Assembly: GCF_020529025.1 (NCBI RefSeq)
Contig: NZ_JACNMM010000002.1
Coordinates: 124,001-188,000, forward strand
Length of the DNA: 64,000 bases
From: Oceaniglobus trochenteri
GTDB taxonomy: Bacteria; Pseudomonadota; Alphaproteobacteria; Rhodobacterales; Rhodobacteraceae
Direction: 5' to 3'
The translations under genes and the position numbers were made by a program. Shown here piece by piece: positions 11,767-20,699 of the stretch; positions within the stretch are counted from its first letter, which is position 1; every line of letters begins with the position of its first letter. The notes under the pieces are model-generated. The model searched no databases, had not been told where the DNA came from, and was given only the letters and a program-made list of their open reading frames with translations.

Positions 11767-12966
11767 TCAGCGTGCGGGGCGCGCACGCAGCATCGCGGGG
11801 CCGTACAGAGCCGCGAAACCGCCGAAGGCGCCCAGCCAGGCCAACCCGGCCAGATGCAGCAGCGGTTCGGCCCCTTCGGGCCAAAGTGCTGCCACCAGAC
11901 GCACCAGGGTGGCGACCAGCATGCAGAGGTAAACGGCCAGCGTGCCCCACCCCGCCGTCAGCTCCTGCCCCGTGTGGCCCAGGGTTGCGCGGCTCATCAC
12001 CGCCAGGGTCATCAGGCCCACTGCGCCAGCCATCCACAGATGTTGCGCCCCCGCAGCGCTCAGAAGATCGGGCCAAAGCACCGAGACACCGACCGCCACG
12101 GCCCCCAACGGCACGAAGGCAAAGGCCAGGTGCAGGATCCACAACAGCGGCTCGGCCAGGGTCCGCTCTCCGGCCCAACGCGACAGGCGTATCGCCTGCG
12201 CCAAGCCCGCAGCGATCAGCAGGCCGGCCGTCAGCACCGCCAGGGGCGCCAGCACCCAGGCCACAAGCGCAACCAGCAGCAGCAGGAGCGAGGCCTTGTC
12301 GAACCGCTGCATCGGCGGCACGGGCAGACGCCCCGGCGCCTGACGCACCAGCCAGTTGCGAGTGAACGACGGCACGATACGCCCGCCGATGACCGCGATC
12401 ATCATGATCACCGCGCCCAGCCCGATGCGAAGCCCGGCCCCCTGCGCCGCATAGTCCCCCTGCGCCGCGTTCCAGTGGAAAACGCCGTTTCCCACCGCAA
12501 AGACGCCGATCATCGCCAGCACCGGCAGGTTGCGCCAGTTGCGCCCGCGGATGATTTCACGGCCGATGGCGGCGAAAAGGGCCACCGGCATCGCCAGGTC
12601 AACCATGGCCACCGAAAGCGCCGGGAAGTTGCCGCCGCAAAGAACCGCCAACCGCCCGGCAAGCCACAGGGCGAAGAGCGCCGCCAGGGGCCACCCGACG
12701 ATGGGCAGGCGCCCGGTCCAATTGGGCACCGCCGTCAGGATGAAGCCGGCCACCACCGCCGCCAGGTAGCCGAAGAGGAACTCATGGGCGTGCCAACTAA
12801 CCGGATCGAACCGCGTGGGCAGGTCCAGCACACCCGCCAGCATGAATATCCAAAGCGTCATGGCCACCGCAGCCCAGGCGGCGGCGCCAAGAAAGAAGGG
12901 GCGGAACCCGAAACTGAAGATCGCGGGGCCCGTCCAGTTGCGCATCTGTTCGGCGGTGCTGCTCAT
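11767..12966 (-). CDS. nnrS: NnrS family haem-copper membrane protein
   Basis: A 399-residue polytopic inner-membrane protein (about 12 hydrophobic segments) of the NnrS family, which binds haem and copper and protects cells under nitrosative stress. Supporting features are the N-terminal GFRPFFLGAAAW, the conserved histidine motif in WHAHEFLFGY, and RATLGHTGQEL near residue 330. Its ATG overlaps the stop of the upstream cyclo-ligase gene by 4 bases. It is thus the third gene of a coupled haemoglobin/cyclo-ligase/nnrS unit divergent from nsrR, which fits control by NO. Confidence 0.93.
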   Translation of the reverse strand: MSSTAEQMRNWTGPAIFSFGFRPFFLGAAAWAAVAMTLWIFMLAGVLDLPTRFDPVSWHAHEFLFGYLAAVVAGFILTAVPNWTGRLPIVGWPLAALFALWLAGRLAVLCGGNFPALSVAMVDLAMPVALFAAIGREIIRGRNWRNLPVLAMIGVFAVGNGVFHWNAAQGDYAAQGAGLRIGLGAVIMMIAVIGGRIVPSFTRNWLVRQAPGRLPVPPMQRFDKASLLLLLVALVAWVLAPLAVLTAGLLIAAGLAQAIRLSRWAGERTLAEPLLWILHLAFAFVPLGAVAVGVSVLWPDLLSAAGAQHLWMAGAVGLMTLAVMSRATLGHTGQELTAGWGTLAVYLCMLVATLVRLVAALWPEGAEPLLHLAGLAWLGAFGGFAALYGPAMLRARPAR

Positions 12967-13640
12967 CTCGTGTCTTTCGCAATCCGAAGCCCGGCTTCGG
13001 TGAGGATGAAATCCAGTGAAATATCATGGGGCTGCGGGAAGATCGTGGCCAGGCGGGCGGATTCGAACCCGATACCGATGGTCACCGGGCGCGGGCTGAG
13101 CGCGGCCAGCGTACGGTCGAAATACCCCCCGCCATAGCCCAGCCGATAGCCTTCGTCATCCCAACCGACCAGGGGCGCAAGGGTGATGTCGGGGGTCACC
13201 TGCTCGGCCTCGGGCGGGGGCACCGGGATGTTCCAGTCGCCGTGCACCATGCGGGTCTCCGGGGTCCAGCGGCGAAAGACCAGCGGCGCGGCCCGGGTTT
13301 CCACCAGCGGCAGCGCGATCTGCACGCCCTGTTCGTGCAGTTGCACCATCAGCGCCCTGAGGTTGGGTTCGCCCTTGATCGGCCAATAAAAGGACACGGT
13401 CAGCCCATGGGCGCCATCGAACCGGTCCTGCAACAGATCGTCCAGGTGACGGGCCATGTCGGCGCCCTTGTCCTGGCGGCTGGCCACGGTCATGTCCAGC
13501 CGGGCGGCGCGCAGGCGGCTGCGCTCGGCCTTGCGCCAGCGGGCCACGTCGCGGGCCTGTTCGGGGTCGGCCAGGTCGGGCGATGCGCAGGGCGACGAGG
13601 CAAAGGCCCGTTCCGTTTGCTGTTGGGTGTTTTTTGTCAT
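12963..13640 (-). CDS. 5-formyltetrahydrofolate cyclo-ligase
   Basis: Cytosolic ATP-dependent enzyme that converts 5-formyl-THF to 5,10-methenyl-THF. The 225-residue protein has the family's basic N-terminal region (ARWRKAERSRLRAARL) and the signature GYGGGYFDRTL near residue 175. ATG 13640 was chosen because it forms an ATGA overlap with the upstream haemoglobin stop. At the other end its stop overlaps the nnrS start in the same way. A folate salvage enzyme coupled on both sides to NO-defence genes is an unusual neighbourhood. Confidence 0.93.
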   Translation of the reverse strand: MTKNTQQQTERAFASSPCASPDLADPEQARDVARWRKAERSRLRAARLDMTVASRQDKGADMARHLDDLLQDRFDGAHGLTVSFYWPIKGEPNLRALMVQLHEQGVQIALPLVETRAAPLVFRRWTPETRMVHGDWNIPVPPPEAEQVTPDITLAPLVGWDDEGYRLGYGGGYFDRTLAALSPRPVTIGIGFESARLATIFPQPHDISLDFILTEAGLRIAKDTR

Positions 13641-14083
13641 GCCCCGGCCCTCCGCAGGTTTGGCATCGCCGATGTCGCATCCTGTGTCGCCATGTGCAGC
13701 GAACGGGCGATGCGTTCGGCCCTTTCGATGACGTGAATGGCCCCCTCTGGCGGGCAGACCTCTTCCGCGGTGGCGCGGAACAGGCCCAGCCAGCGTTCGA
13801 AATGGGCCCAGGTGACGGGCAGGCCCGCATGGGCAGGCACCGGCGCGCCGTGGTATTGCCCCGTCATCAGCGCGACCGACGACCAGAAACTGACCATCTT
13901 CTCCAGGTGCGGCTCCCAATCGGTGATCCGCGCGGCGAAGATCGGCCCCAGCACCTCGTCGCGCCGCACCTTTCCATAGAACCGATGCACCAGGTCGTGC
14001 AGCATCCCGTCGCTGAGCCCGGTCTGTTGCATCAGGGCCCGGGTCATCTCGGGGCGGGCAGAGTTGAGTGTCGGCTGTTCCAT
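13637..14083 (-). CDS. Group III-like truncated haemoglobin
   Basis: A 148-residue globin of the 2-on-2 group III type. Recognisable segments are LVHRFYGKVRRDEVLGPIF, the FWSSVALMTGQYHG stretch that should carry haem-pocket residues, and WLGLFRATAEEVC. It is expected to bind O2 or NO in the cytosol. I chose ATG 14083 (GAGG upstream) rather than a longer in-frame start, which would run through the operator and into the divergent nsrR promoter. It is the first gene of the coupled unit with the cyclo-ligase and nnrS. Confidence 0.9.
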   Translation of the reverse strand: MEQPTLNSARPEMTRALMQQTGLSDGMLHDLVHRFYGKVRRDEVLGPIFAARITDWEPHLEKMVSFWSSVALMTGQYHGAPVPAHAGLPVTWAHFERWLGLFRATAEEVCPPEGAIHVIERAERIARSLHMATQDATSAMPNLRRAGA

Positions 14084-14132
14084 AGCGGCCTCGTGCGGAT
14101 TCGGGTTGCAACTTTCCCTAGGCCGTTTAATA

Positions 14133-14147
14133 GGTATTGTAAATACC
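14133..14147. promoter_or_regulatory. Inverted repeat, probable NsrR operator
   Basis: GGTATTGTAAATACC is a perfect 6-bp inverted repeat with a 3-base centre. It lies between the divergent haemoglobin start (14083) and nsrR start (14163), about where the nsrR -10/+1 region would be: a possible -35, TTGCAA, sits at 14106-14111. The AT-rich, TATT/AATA half-site style fits Rrf2/NsrR-type operators. Binding is inferred from position and symmetry. Confidence 0.65.
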
Positions 14148-14162
14148 AATTGGAGAGAGGCC

Positions 14163-14579
14163 ATGCGCCTGACCGCCTTTACCGACTACGGAATGCGCAT
14201 GTTGATGCGGATGGCCAGCGCCCCCGAGCGCAGCTTTTCCACTGCCGAACTGGCCGAGGAATTCGGCCTGTCGCGCAATCATCTGAGCAAGATCATGCAA
14301 AGGCTGGCGCGCGCCGGCATCGTCAGAACGCGGCGGGGCGGCGGCGGCGGGGCTTCGCTGGCGCGCGATGCGAACAAGATACGTCTGGGTGAAATCGTCC
14401 GGCTGCTGGAAGAGGACCAGCCCCTTGTCGAGTGTTTTCAGACCGGGCCGAATGCCTGCACGCTGGATGGGCGGTGCGGGTTGAAGGCCCGGCTGCGGCG
14501 CGCCGAAACCGCCTTTCTGGCCGAACTTGACCGCGCCACCCTGGCCGACATCGCCCTGTGCGATCTCAGGCCTGCCTGA
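14163..14579 (+). CDS. nsrR: Rrf2 family NO-sensing repressor NsrR
   Basis: A 138-residue iron-sulfur transcription factor. The winged helix is at the N-terminus (LTAFTDYGMRMLMRMA, then the recognition region LSRNHLSKIMQRLARAGIV), followed by the GGGGGASLAR wing. Three cysteines in a C-x7-C-x5-C arrangement (CFQTGPNAC then TLDGRC, near residues 95-109) suit the NsrR cluster site, which loses repression when NO attacks it. The ATG has GGAGAGAGG just upstream. It diverges from the haemoglobin/cyclo-ligase/nnrS unit and probably regulates both directions from the inverted repeat at 14133-14147. Confidence 0.9.
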   Translation: MRLTAFTDYGMRMLMRMASAPERSFSTAELAEEFGLSRNHLSKIMQRLARAGIVRTRRGGGGGASLARDANKIRLGEIVRLLEEDQPLVECFQTGPNACTLDGRCGLKARLRRAETAFLAELDRATLADIALCDLRPA

Positions 14580-14721
14580 CGCCGGAAATCAGGGCTTGCA
14601 CTTTTCCAACATTGTGCACGGAAAATGCCCGCCGTAGCGCCATGAAATTTACAAAATCTGACAATATGCAAGGTTGGCAACCTCGGCCGCCAACCCGCCT
14701 TTCCAATCTCCGCGCGGCGGT

Positions 14722-15951
14722 TCAGCCCGCGCCGTTCATGTCCCAACCAAGGTGCTTGGCCACGGTGAAGATGTCCTTGTCACCACGTCCGCACATGTTC
14801 ATGCAGATGATGTGATCCTTGGGCAGATCAGGGGCGATCTTCATCACATGGGCCAGGGCATGCGAGGGTTCCAGCGCGGGAATGATCCCCTCCATCGCGC
14901 AGGACAGCTTGAAGGCCTCCAGCGCCTCGGCATCGGTGATGGCGACATATTGCGCGCGCCCGATGTCGTGCAGCCAGGCATGTTCCGGCCCGATGCCCGG
15001 GTAATCCAGACCTGCCGAGATCGAGAAGCCTTCCAGGATCTGCCCGTCGTCGTCCTGCAACAGGTAGGTGCGGTTGCCGTGCAGCACGCCGGGCCGCCCC
15101 CCGGTCAGGCTCGCGCAATGCTCCATCTTGGTATTCACGCCCTTGCCCCCGGCCTCGACCCCGATGATGTTCACCTCCTTGTCATCGAGGAAGGGATAGA
15201 ACAGCCCCATGGCGTTCGACCCTCCGCCGATGGCGGCAATCACCGTGTCGGGCAGGCGGCCCTCCTGCTCTTGGAGCTGGGCCTTGGCCTCCTTGCCGAT
15301 GATGCTTTGGAAATCGCGCACCATGGCGGGGTAAGGATGCGGGCCGGCAACCGTTCCGATGCAATAGAAGGTGTCGCGCACGTTGGTGACCCAATCGCGC
15401 AGCGCGTCGTTCATCGCATCCTTCAGGGTGCCCCGCCCGCTGGTCACCGGCACAACCTCTGCCCCCAGAAGCTTCATCCGGAACACGTTGGGCGACTGGC
15501 GCTCAACGTCATGGGCGCCCATGTAGACCACGCATTGCAGGCCGAACTTGGCACAGACGGTGGCCGTGGCAACGCCATGCTGCCCGGCGCCGGTTTCGGC
15601 GATGATCCGGGTCTTGCCCATGCGCCGCGCCAGAAGGATCTGGCCCAGCACGTTGTTGATCTTGTGCGCACCGGTGTGGTTCAGCTCGTCCCGCTTGAAG
15701 TACACCTTGGCGCCGCCCAGGTGGTCGGTCAGGCGTTCGGCGAAATACATCGGGCTGGGGCGGCCGACGTAATGCGTCCAGAGATCGTCCATCTCGGCCC
15801 AGAAGCTGTCGTCGGTCTTGGCCTTCTCATACTCGGCCTCAAGCGACAGGATCAGCGGCATCAGGGTTTCCGATACGAACCGCCCGCCGAATTCTCCGAA
15901 ACGCCCGTTTTCGTCGGGGCCCTTCATGAAGCTGTTGAAAAGATCGTTCAT
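14722..15951 (-). CDS. trpB: Tryptophan synthase beta chain TrpB
   Basis: PLP enzyme that joins indole and serine to make tryptophan, in an alpha2beta2 complex with TrpA. The 409 residues are standard: the Schiff-base lysine K97 in HTGAHKINN, the phosphate-binding GGGSNA near 237, and a C-terminal CGRGDKD. ATG 15951 is preferred to the adjacent in-frame GTG at 15954. It is the last gene of the ihfB-lapA-trpF-acetyltransferase-trpB series. trpA is not in the window, so the trp genes are dispersed. Confidence 0.97.
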   Translation of the reverse strand: MNDLFNSFMKGPDENGRFGEFGGRFVSETLMPLILSLEAEYEKAKTDDSFWAEMDDLWTHYVGRPSPMYFAERLTDHLGGAKVYFKRDELNHTGAHKINNVLGQILLARRMGKTRIIAETGAGQHGVATATVCAKFGLQCVVYMGAHDVERQSPNVFRMKLLGAEVVPVTSGRGTLKDAMNDALRDWVTNVRDTFYCIGTVAGPHPYPAMVRDFQSIIGKEAKAQLQEQEGRLPDTVIAAIGGGSNAMGLFYPFLDDKEVNIIGVEAGGKGVNTKMEHCASLTGGRPGVLHGNRTYLLQDDDGQILEGFSISAGLDYPGIGPEHAWLHDIGRAQYVAITDAEALEAFKLSCAMEGIIPALEPSHALAHVMKIAPDLPKDHIICMNMCGRGDKDIFTVAKHLGWDMNGAG

Positions 15952-15966
15952 CACGCACCCCCGGTT

Positions 15967-16419
15967 TCAGTTCAATTCGCGTTTAAAGCCTATGTGCGAG
16001 GGGGTAAAGCCAAGGCGCGTGTAAAACGCATGTGCGCGCGGGCGCGTGGCGTTGGTGGTCAACTGAATCAGGCTGCAGCCGGCCGCCCGGGCGCGCGCCT
16101 CGGCGTCGGCCATCAGGGCCGCGCCGATCCCCTGTCCGCGCATGGCGCTGTTCACGCGCACCGATTCCACCTGCGCCCGGCGGGCCGCGCTTAGCGACAG
16201 ACCCGAAATGAAGGTGATCTGGTAGGTCGCGACAACCCTGCCCCCGGTTTCGCCGACTATCAGGTGATTGGCCGCTTCCTCGGACATGCGGCGGAACGCT
16301 TCCTTGTAGCGCTGCAGGTCATTGCCCTCGCGGTTCTGCCCCAGGGCATCGTCGCGCAGAAGCGCCACGATGGCCGCGACATCGCGATGATTTGCGGCGC
16401 GCCAGCGGATCTCGGTCAT
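15967..16419 (-). CDS. GNAT family N-acetyltransferase
   Basis: A 150-residue GCN5-type acetyltransferase. The acetyl-CoA pyrophosphate loop is visible as [11 protein letters not shown] (near residue 96), preceded by the VESVRVN strand and followed by the C-terminal [10 protein letters not shown] element. The substrate cannot be read from sequence. The start is ATG 16419, in an ATGA overlap with the trpF stop, and the gene ends 15 bases before trpB. It is thus inserted between two tryptophan genes; whether that reflects a shared pathway or only shared transcription is unknown. Confidence 0.9.
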   Translation of the reverse strand: MTEIRWRAANHRDVAAIVALLRDDALGQNREGNDLQRYKEAFRRMSEEAANHLIVGETGGRVVATYQITFISGLSLSAARRAQVESVRVNSAMRGQGIGAALMADAEARARAAGCSLIQLTTNATRPRAHAFYTRLGFTPSHIGFKRELN

Positions 16420-17048
16420 CCTGCCGCCCCGATAAAGGCGGCGATGCGTGCGCTGTCTTTCACGCCGAGCGCCGATTCCACGCCGGATGACACATCGACC
16501 TGCCGCGCGCCCGTCAGGCGCACCGCCTCGGCCACGTTGTCGGGGGTCAGCCCGCCGGCCAGCATCCATGGCACCGGCCAACGACGCCCGGCCAGAAGCC
16601 GCCAGTCAAAGGCAAGCCCGTTGCCACCCGGCAGCGCAGCATCCTTCGGCGGCTTGGCATCCACCAGAAGCTGGTCGGCCACCTTGCCGTAATCGGCCAG
16701 CGCGGCAAGGTCGCCCTCATCCGCGATGCCGATGGCCTTCATCACCGGCAGGCCATAGCGTTCGCGCACCTGGCCCACACGCTCGGGCGTTTCGCTGCCG
16801 TGAAGTTGCAGCATGTCGATGGGCACAGCCTCCAGCAGGGCATCGAGCGTGGCGTCCTCCGCATTCACGGTCAACGCCACCTTGCACTGCCCCACCGGCA
16901 CGTCACCCGCCAGCGTGGCTGCGGCGGGCAGCGTCAGGTGGCGGGGCGATTTGGCGAAGAAAACGAACCCCACATAGGCCGCATCCCGCGCGGACAGCAG
17001 GTCGGCGGGCCGGGTCAGCCCGCAGATCTTGACCCGTCTCTCGGCCAC
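16416..17048 (-). CDS. trpF: Phosphoribosylanthranilate isomerase TrpF
   Basis: Cytosolic (beta/alpha)8 enzyme for the third committed step of tryptophan synthesis, an Amadori rearrangement. The 210-residue protein starts with the family signature VKICGLTR and contains [18 protein letters not shown] and the phosphate-binding AGGLTPDNV. Its start codon is GTG at 17048, only 4 bases after the lapA stop. The downstream acetyltransferase overlaps its stop. Confidence 0.96.
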   Translation of the reverse strand: MAERRVKICGLTRPADLLSARDAAYVGFVFFAKSPRHLTLPAAATLAGDVPVGQCKVALTVNAEDATLDALLEAVPIDMLQLHGSETPERVGQVRERYGLPVMKAIGIADEGDLAALADYGKVADQLLVDAKPPKDAALPGGNGLAFDWRLLAGRRWPVPWMLAGGLTPDNVAEAVRLTGARQVDVSSGVESALGVKDSARIAAFIGAAG

Positions 17049-17052
17049 CTGC

Positions 17053-17412
17053 TCAGCGCGCCGGTGCGGGCTGGTCCAGGATCGCCAGCACGTCGTCGCC
17101 CTTGCGCTCGGACGGGGCTGCCATGCGCTTCATCTCGCGTTCCAGCTTTTCCTTCTCGCGGCGCTGGCGCACGGCCTCGGCGCGGAACTTGTGTTCGCGC
17201 AGCCATTCCCAGATGAACCCGACCATGACACCGGCCACCACCCCGCCCAGGATGACAAGGAACAGCGGCAGCGTCACCGACCACGACAGGCCCAGGAAAC
17301 CGGCCATTTCAACCGGCAGAAGCTGCAGCGTCACCATCTCGCGGTTGGCCAGGGCAACGACGATCAGGCAGACCGCCAGGACGATAAGGAAGGCGTAACG
17401 GATGTATCGCAT
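17053..17412 (-). CDS. LapA-domain inner-membrane protein
   Basis: A 119-residue protein with two hydrophobic segments (about 5-23 and 44-67) and a basic, charged C-terminal tail ([20 protein letters not shown]), matching the LapA/DUF1049 family. In E. coli the homologue works with LapB in controlling LpxC turnover and so lipopolysaccharide level. No lapB is seen next to it here. It lies 6 bases downstream of ihfB and 4 bases upstream of trpF, clearly within one transcript. Confidence 0.85.
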   Translation of the reverse strand: MRYIRYAFLIVLAVCLIVVALANREMVTLQLLPVEMAGFLGLSWSVTLPLFLVILGGVVAGVMVGFIWEWLREHKFRAEAVRQRREKEKLEREMKRMAAPSERKGDDVLAILDQPAPAR

Positions 17413-17418
17413 GTGGTT

Positions 17419-17700
17419 CTATTCCTCGTTCAGCCGATCACGAAGCAGCTTGCCGGTCTTGAAGAACGGCACATGCTTTTCCTCGACATGCACCGATTCT
17501 CCGGTGCGTGGATTGCGCCCTATTCTGGCATCCCGCTTCTTGACTGAAAAGGCCCCGAACCCCCTCAGCTCCACCCGGTCACCGCGCGCCATGGCTGCGA
17601 TGACCTCTTCAAAGATGGTATTCACGATGCGTTCGACGTCACGCTGGTAGAGATGCGGATTTTCATCCGAAATCTTCTGAATCAGCTCGGACCGGATCAT
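17419..17700 (-). CDS. ihfB: Integration host factor beta subunit IhfB
   Basis: DNA-bending nucleoid protein that pairs with IhfA. The 94-codon gene gives the typical length and the signature [21 protein letters not shown], including the proline that inserts at the kink. IHF acts in replication, recombination and sigma-54 transcription. It is first in the ihfB-lapA-trpF-acetyltransferase-trpB unit, and rpsA lies upstream behind a strong terminator, so ihfB should have its own promoter (see 17761-17790). Confidence 0.97.
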   Translation of the reverse strand: MIRSELIQKISDENPHLYQRDVERIVNTIFEEVIAAMARGDRVELRGFGAFSVKKRDARIGRNPRTGESVHVEEKHVPFFKTGKLLRDRLNEE

Positions 17701-17760
17701 GCGTCATTCCCCCTGTGGCATCATTGGCCATGTCGGCGCTTTGGCCGCTTTCCCAGCGAC

Positions 17761-17790
17761 TATAAGAGAAAACTTCGCCGCGGGGAACAA
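17761..17790 (-). promoter_or_regulatory. Possible ihfB promoter
   Basis: On the minus strand TTGTTC (17790-17785) and CTTATA (17766-17761) are 18 bases apart and sit about 60 bases before the ihfB ATG. Both hexamers are imperfect. The position downstream of the rpsA terminator is right for an independent ihfB promoter. Confidence 0.35.
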
Positions 17791-17936
17791 AAGCCTTGCG
17801 CAGCGGGACGGCAATTTTCGGGCTAACGGGCTGTTTCAAGTGGCAAATTGAGCATGGCCCCGCCGACGCTTTCCGCCCGGGGCCTGCCAGACGCCCGGGC
17901 GCGCGCCTTCCTGGCCAATGATTCGCGGGGGGCCGG

Positions 17937-17975
17937 AAAAGAAAAGGCACCCCGCAGGCGGTGCTGCGGGGTGCC
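17937..17975 (-). terminator. rpsA Rho-independent terminator
   Basis: A perfect 12-bp stem (GGCACCCCGCAG at 17946-17957 against 17964-17975) with a 6-base loop. On the minus strand it is followed by a T-rich run (TTTTCTTTT). It lies 27 bases after the rpsA stop. The remaining bases of the gene-free stretch 17701-18002 hold the candidate ihfB promoter and nothing else I recognise. Confidence 0.93.
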
Positions 17976-18002
17976 ATGTCATGTCGTCAGATCAGGCGAG
18001 GA

Positions 18003-19679
18003 TCAGTCTTCGCCCTTGAGCGCGCGGCCCAGGATATCGCCCAGCGACGCACCCGAGTCGGAAGAACCGTACTGTTCCACGGCCTCTTTCTCTTCGGCGA
18101 TCTCGCGTGCCTTGATCGACAGGCCCAGACGGCGGGTCTTCTGGTCGACGTTGGTGACGCGCACATCGATCTTGTCGCCCACGCCGAAACGCTCGGGGCG
18201 CTGCTCGGCACGGTCGCGCGACAGGTCCGAACGACGGATGAAGGATTTCGCACCCTCATACTCCACCTCGATGCCGCCATCCTCGATCGAGGTCACGGTG
18301 ACGGTGATGATCGAGCCGCGCTTGACGCCCTCGGTCGCCCCGGTGAAGCTGTCGTCCAGAGCCTTGATCGAAAGCGAGATACGCTCTTTCTCGACGTCGA
18401 CTTCGGTGACGATGGCCTGAACCACGTCGCCCTTCTGGTACGACTGGATCGCCTCTTCGCCGCGCTGATCCCAGCTGAGGTCGGACAGGTGGACCATGCC
18501 GTCGATGTCGTTGTCCAGACCGACGAACAGACCGAATTCGGTGATGTTCTTGACGTCGCCCTCGACCTGGGTGCCCTCGGGGTGGGTCTCGGCGAAGACT
18601 TCCCAGGGGTTGCGCATGGTCTGCTTGAGCCCGAGCGAGACACGGCGCTTGGCCGGATCGATCTCGAGAACCATGACTTCGACTTCCTGGCTGGTCGAAA
18701 CGATCTTGCCGGGATGCACGTTCTTCTTGGTCCAGGACATTTCCGAAACGTGGACCAGGCCCTCGACGCCCGGCTCCAGCTCGACGAATGCACCGTAGTC
18801 GGTGATGTTGGTCACGCGGCCGGTGTGCACCGATTCCAGCGGGAACTTGGCTTCGACCGAATCCCACGGATCGGCCTGCAGCTGCTTCATGCCAAGGGAA
18901 ATCCGGTGGGTTTCCTTGTTGATCTTGATGACCTGGACCTTCACGGTCTCGCCGATCGACAGGATCTCGCTGGGGTGGTTCACGCGGCGCCATGCCATGT
19001 CGGTGACGTGCAGCAGGCCGTCAACACCGCCCAGGTCCACGAAGGCCCCGTATTCGGTGATGTTCTTGACCACACCGTCCACGGCCTGGCCTTCGGTCAG
19101 GTTGCCGATGACTTCGGCGCGCTGCTCGGCACGGCTTTCTTCCAGGATCGCACGGCGCGACACGACAATGTTGCCACGGCGACGGTCCATCTTGAGGATC
19201 TGGAACGGCTGCTTCAGGCCCATCAGCGGGCCGGCATCGCGCACGGGGCGCACATCCACTTGCGAACCGGGCAGGAACGCGACAGCGCCGCCCAGATCCA
19301 CGGTGAAGCCACCCTTTACGCGGCCGAAGATCGCGCCTTCGACACGGTCCTCGTCGGCATAGGCCTTTTCCAGGCGGTCCCAGGCTTCTTCACGGCGGGC
19401 CATTTCGCGGGAAATGACGGCTTCGCCCTTGGCGTTCTCGACCTGGCGCAGGAAAACTTCGACCTCGTCGCCGACCTGCACGTTGGGCTGTTCGCCGGGC
19501 TCGGCAAATTCCTTCAGCTCGACACGGCCTTCCATCTTGTAGCCGACGTCGATGATGGCCTGGCCCGCCTCGATGGCGATGACCTTGCCCTTGACGACAG
19601 AACCCTCGTCGGGGGTGTCAATTTCGAAGCTTTCGTTCAGGAGGGCTTCGAATTCCTCCATGGATGCGGATGCGCTCAT
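18003..19679 (-). CDS. rpsA: 30S ribosomal protein S1
   Basis: RNA-binding ribosomal protein needed to load most mRNAs on the 30S subunit. The 558 residues hold six S1 (OB-fold) repeats; repeats 3-6 share obvious signatures such as NITEYGAFVDLGGVDGLLHV, NITDYGAFVELEPGVEGLVHV and NITEFGLFVGLDNDIDGMVHL. ATG 19679 was chosen over an upstream in-frame codon because AAAGGACC precedes it and family members begin close to this point (SASASMEEFE). The cmk-rpsA order on one strand is the widespread bacterial arrangement. A strong terminator follows. Confidence 0.97.
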   Translation of the reverse strand: MSASASMEEFEALLNESFEIDTPDEGSVVKGKVIAIEAGQAIIDVGYKMEGRVELKEFAEPGEQPNVQVGDEVEVFLRQVENAKGEAVISREMARREEAWDRLEKAYADEDRVEGAIFGRVKGGFTVDLGGAVAFLPGSQVDVRPVRDAGPLMGLKQPFQILKMDRRRGNIVVSRRAILEESRAEQRAEVIGNLTEGQAVDGVVKNITEYGAFVDLGGVDGLLHVTDMAWRRVNHPSEILSIGETVKVQVIKINKETHRISLGMKQLQADPWDSVEAKFPLESVHTGRVTNITDYGAFVELEPGVEGLVHVSEMSWTKKNVHPGKIVSTSQEVEVMVLEIDPAKRRVSLGLKQTMRNPWEVFAETHPEGTQVEGDVKNITEFGLFVGLDNDIDGMVHLSDLSWDQRGEEAIQSYQKGDVVQAIVTEVDVEKERISLSIKALDDSFTGATEGVKRGSIITVTVTSIEDGGIEVEYEGAKSFIRRSDLSRDRAEQRPERFGVGDKIDVRVTNVDQKTRRLGLSIKAREIAEEKEAVEQYGSSDSGASLGDILGRALKGED

Positions 19680-20003
19680 GTGGCGTATGGTCCTTTGGTC
19701 ATTTTGCTGGCCGAACGGTTGTCTCCGCCGGTCTTTGGGGTCCATTGGTCAAAAGGCGAAAAACAACAAGGGCCGGTGGTAACCGACCCTGCCATCCTCC
19801 GTCCGGGGCTGTATCCGCCCCTTCGACAGGCGCGCGTATACGCCATGCCCGGCGGGATGGCAAGGCGGCCCGGCAAACTCCGCCTGCCCGCCGCTATCGG
19901 AAAACGAGAGCACACCGCCCCCTCTTACTTGCTTCAAGAACTCCGGGGTCCGGGGCAGCGCCCCGGTCCTGCCCTGGCCGACAGCGCCACCGCCCCGGCA
20001 GGT
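19680..20003. other. cmk-rpsA spacer (324 bases)
   Basis: No gene is seen. The stretch holds a perfect 7-bp GC-rich hairpin just downstream of cmk (CCGGGGC at 19950-19956 with GCCCCGG at 19960-19966) that lacks a T-run, a better terminator-like hairpin at 19769-19790, and the rpsA leader with its Shine-Dalgarno. The rpsA promoter should lie between 19680 and about 19760, but I could not pick convincing hexamers. Confidence 0.6.
19751..19790 (-). terminator. Probable terminator downstream of cmk
   Basis: The stem AGGGCCGGT (19769-19777) pairs with ACCGACCCT (19782-19790) with one C-A mismatch and a 4-base loop. On the minus strand it is followed by the T-rich sequence TTGTTGTTTTTCG. It sits between cmk and rpsA, so at least part of rpsA transcription must start downstream of it. 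Confidence 0.7.
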
Positions 20004-20612
20004 TCAGCCGCGCTGCCGCTCGATCACGGCGACGGCTTCTGCCAGGGCCTCGGCGATGTCCATCTGCGAGGTGTCGATCAGAACCGCATCGACCGCCGGC
20101 TTCAGGGGCGCGGTGGCGCGGCCCTGGTCGCGGGTGTCGCGCTGGCGCAGATCGGCCAGCACCGCCTCAAAGGTGGTATCGGCCCCGCCTGCCTGCAATT
20201 CGGCAAAGCGGCGGGCGGCGCGCACGGAATCGCTGGCGGTGATGTAAAGCTTCACATTCGCGTCGGGGCAGATCACGGTGCCGATGTCGCGCCCGTCCAG
20301 AACCGCCCCCCCGGCGCGCCGCGCAAAGGCGCGCTGGAAATCCAGCAGGGCGCGGCGCACATCCGGAATCACCGCCACGCGGCTGGCCGCCTGGGCCGCA
20401 TCGGCCCCGCGCAGTCCGGGATGGTTCAGGTCGTCCGGCCTCAGCGCGCGCGCGGCCTCGACCGGCTCGGCGCCGTCCAGAACCTTCTGACCCACGGCAC
20501 GGTACAGCAGCCCGGTGTCAAGATGGGCATAGCCATAGCGCGCGGCAATCTGGCGCGAGATGGTGCCCTTGCCGCTGGCCGCCGGGCCGTCGATTGCTAC
20601 TGTGAATGCCAT
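20004..20612 (-). CDS. cmk: Cytidylate kinase
   Basis: Cytosolic (d)CMP kinase that feeds pyrimidine nucleotide pools. The 202-residue protein has the P-loop GPAASGKGT at residues 8-16, the CMP-binding [11 protein letters not shown], the DGRDIGTV motif and the lid region. Its length is typical. It lies between aroA and rpsA on one strand; aroA-cmk-rpsA is a common conserved order. Confidence 0.97.
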   Translation of the reverse strand: MAFTVAIDGPAASGKGTISRQIAARYGYAHLDTGLLYRAVGQKVLDGAEPVEAARALRPDDLNHPGLRGADAAQAASRVAVIPDVRRALLDFQRAFARRAGGAVLDGRDIGTVICPDANVKLYITASDSVRAARRFAELQAGGADTTFEAVLADLRQRDTRDQGRATAPLKPAVDAVLIDTSQMDIAEALAEAVAVIERQRG

Positions 20613-20699
20613 GGAACGCTCCGTTTTCGGGCTTTCGTTGTTAAGTCAAACCGCAAGGGCGTTCAAGCCGTCACGACGCGCCGACAGCACATGCCGACT

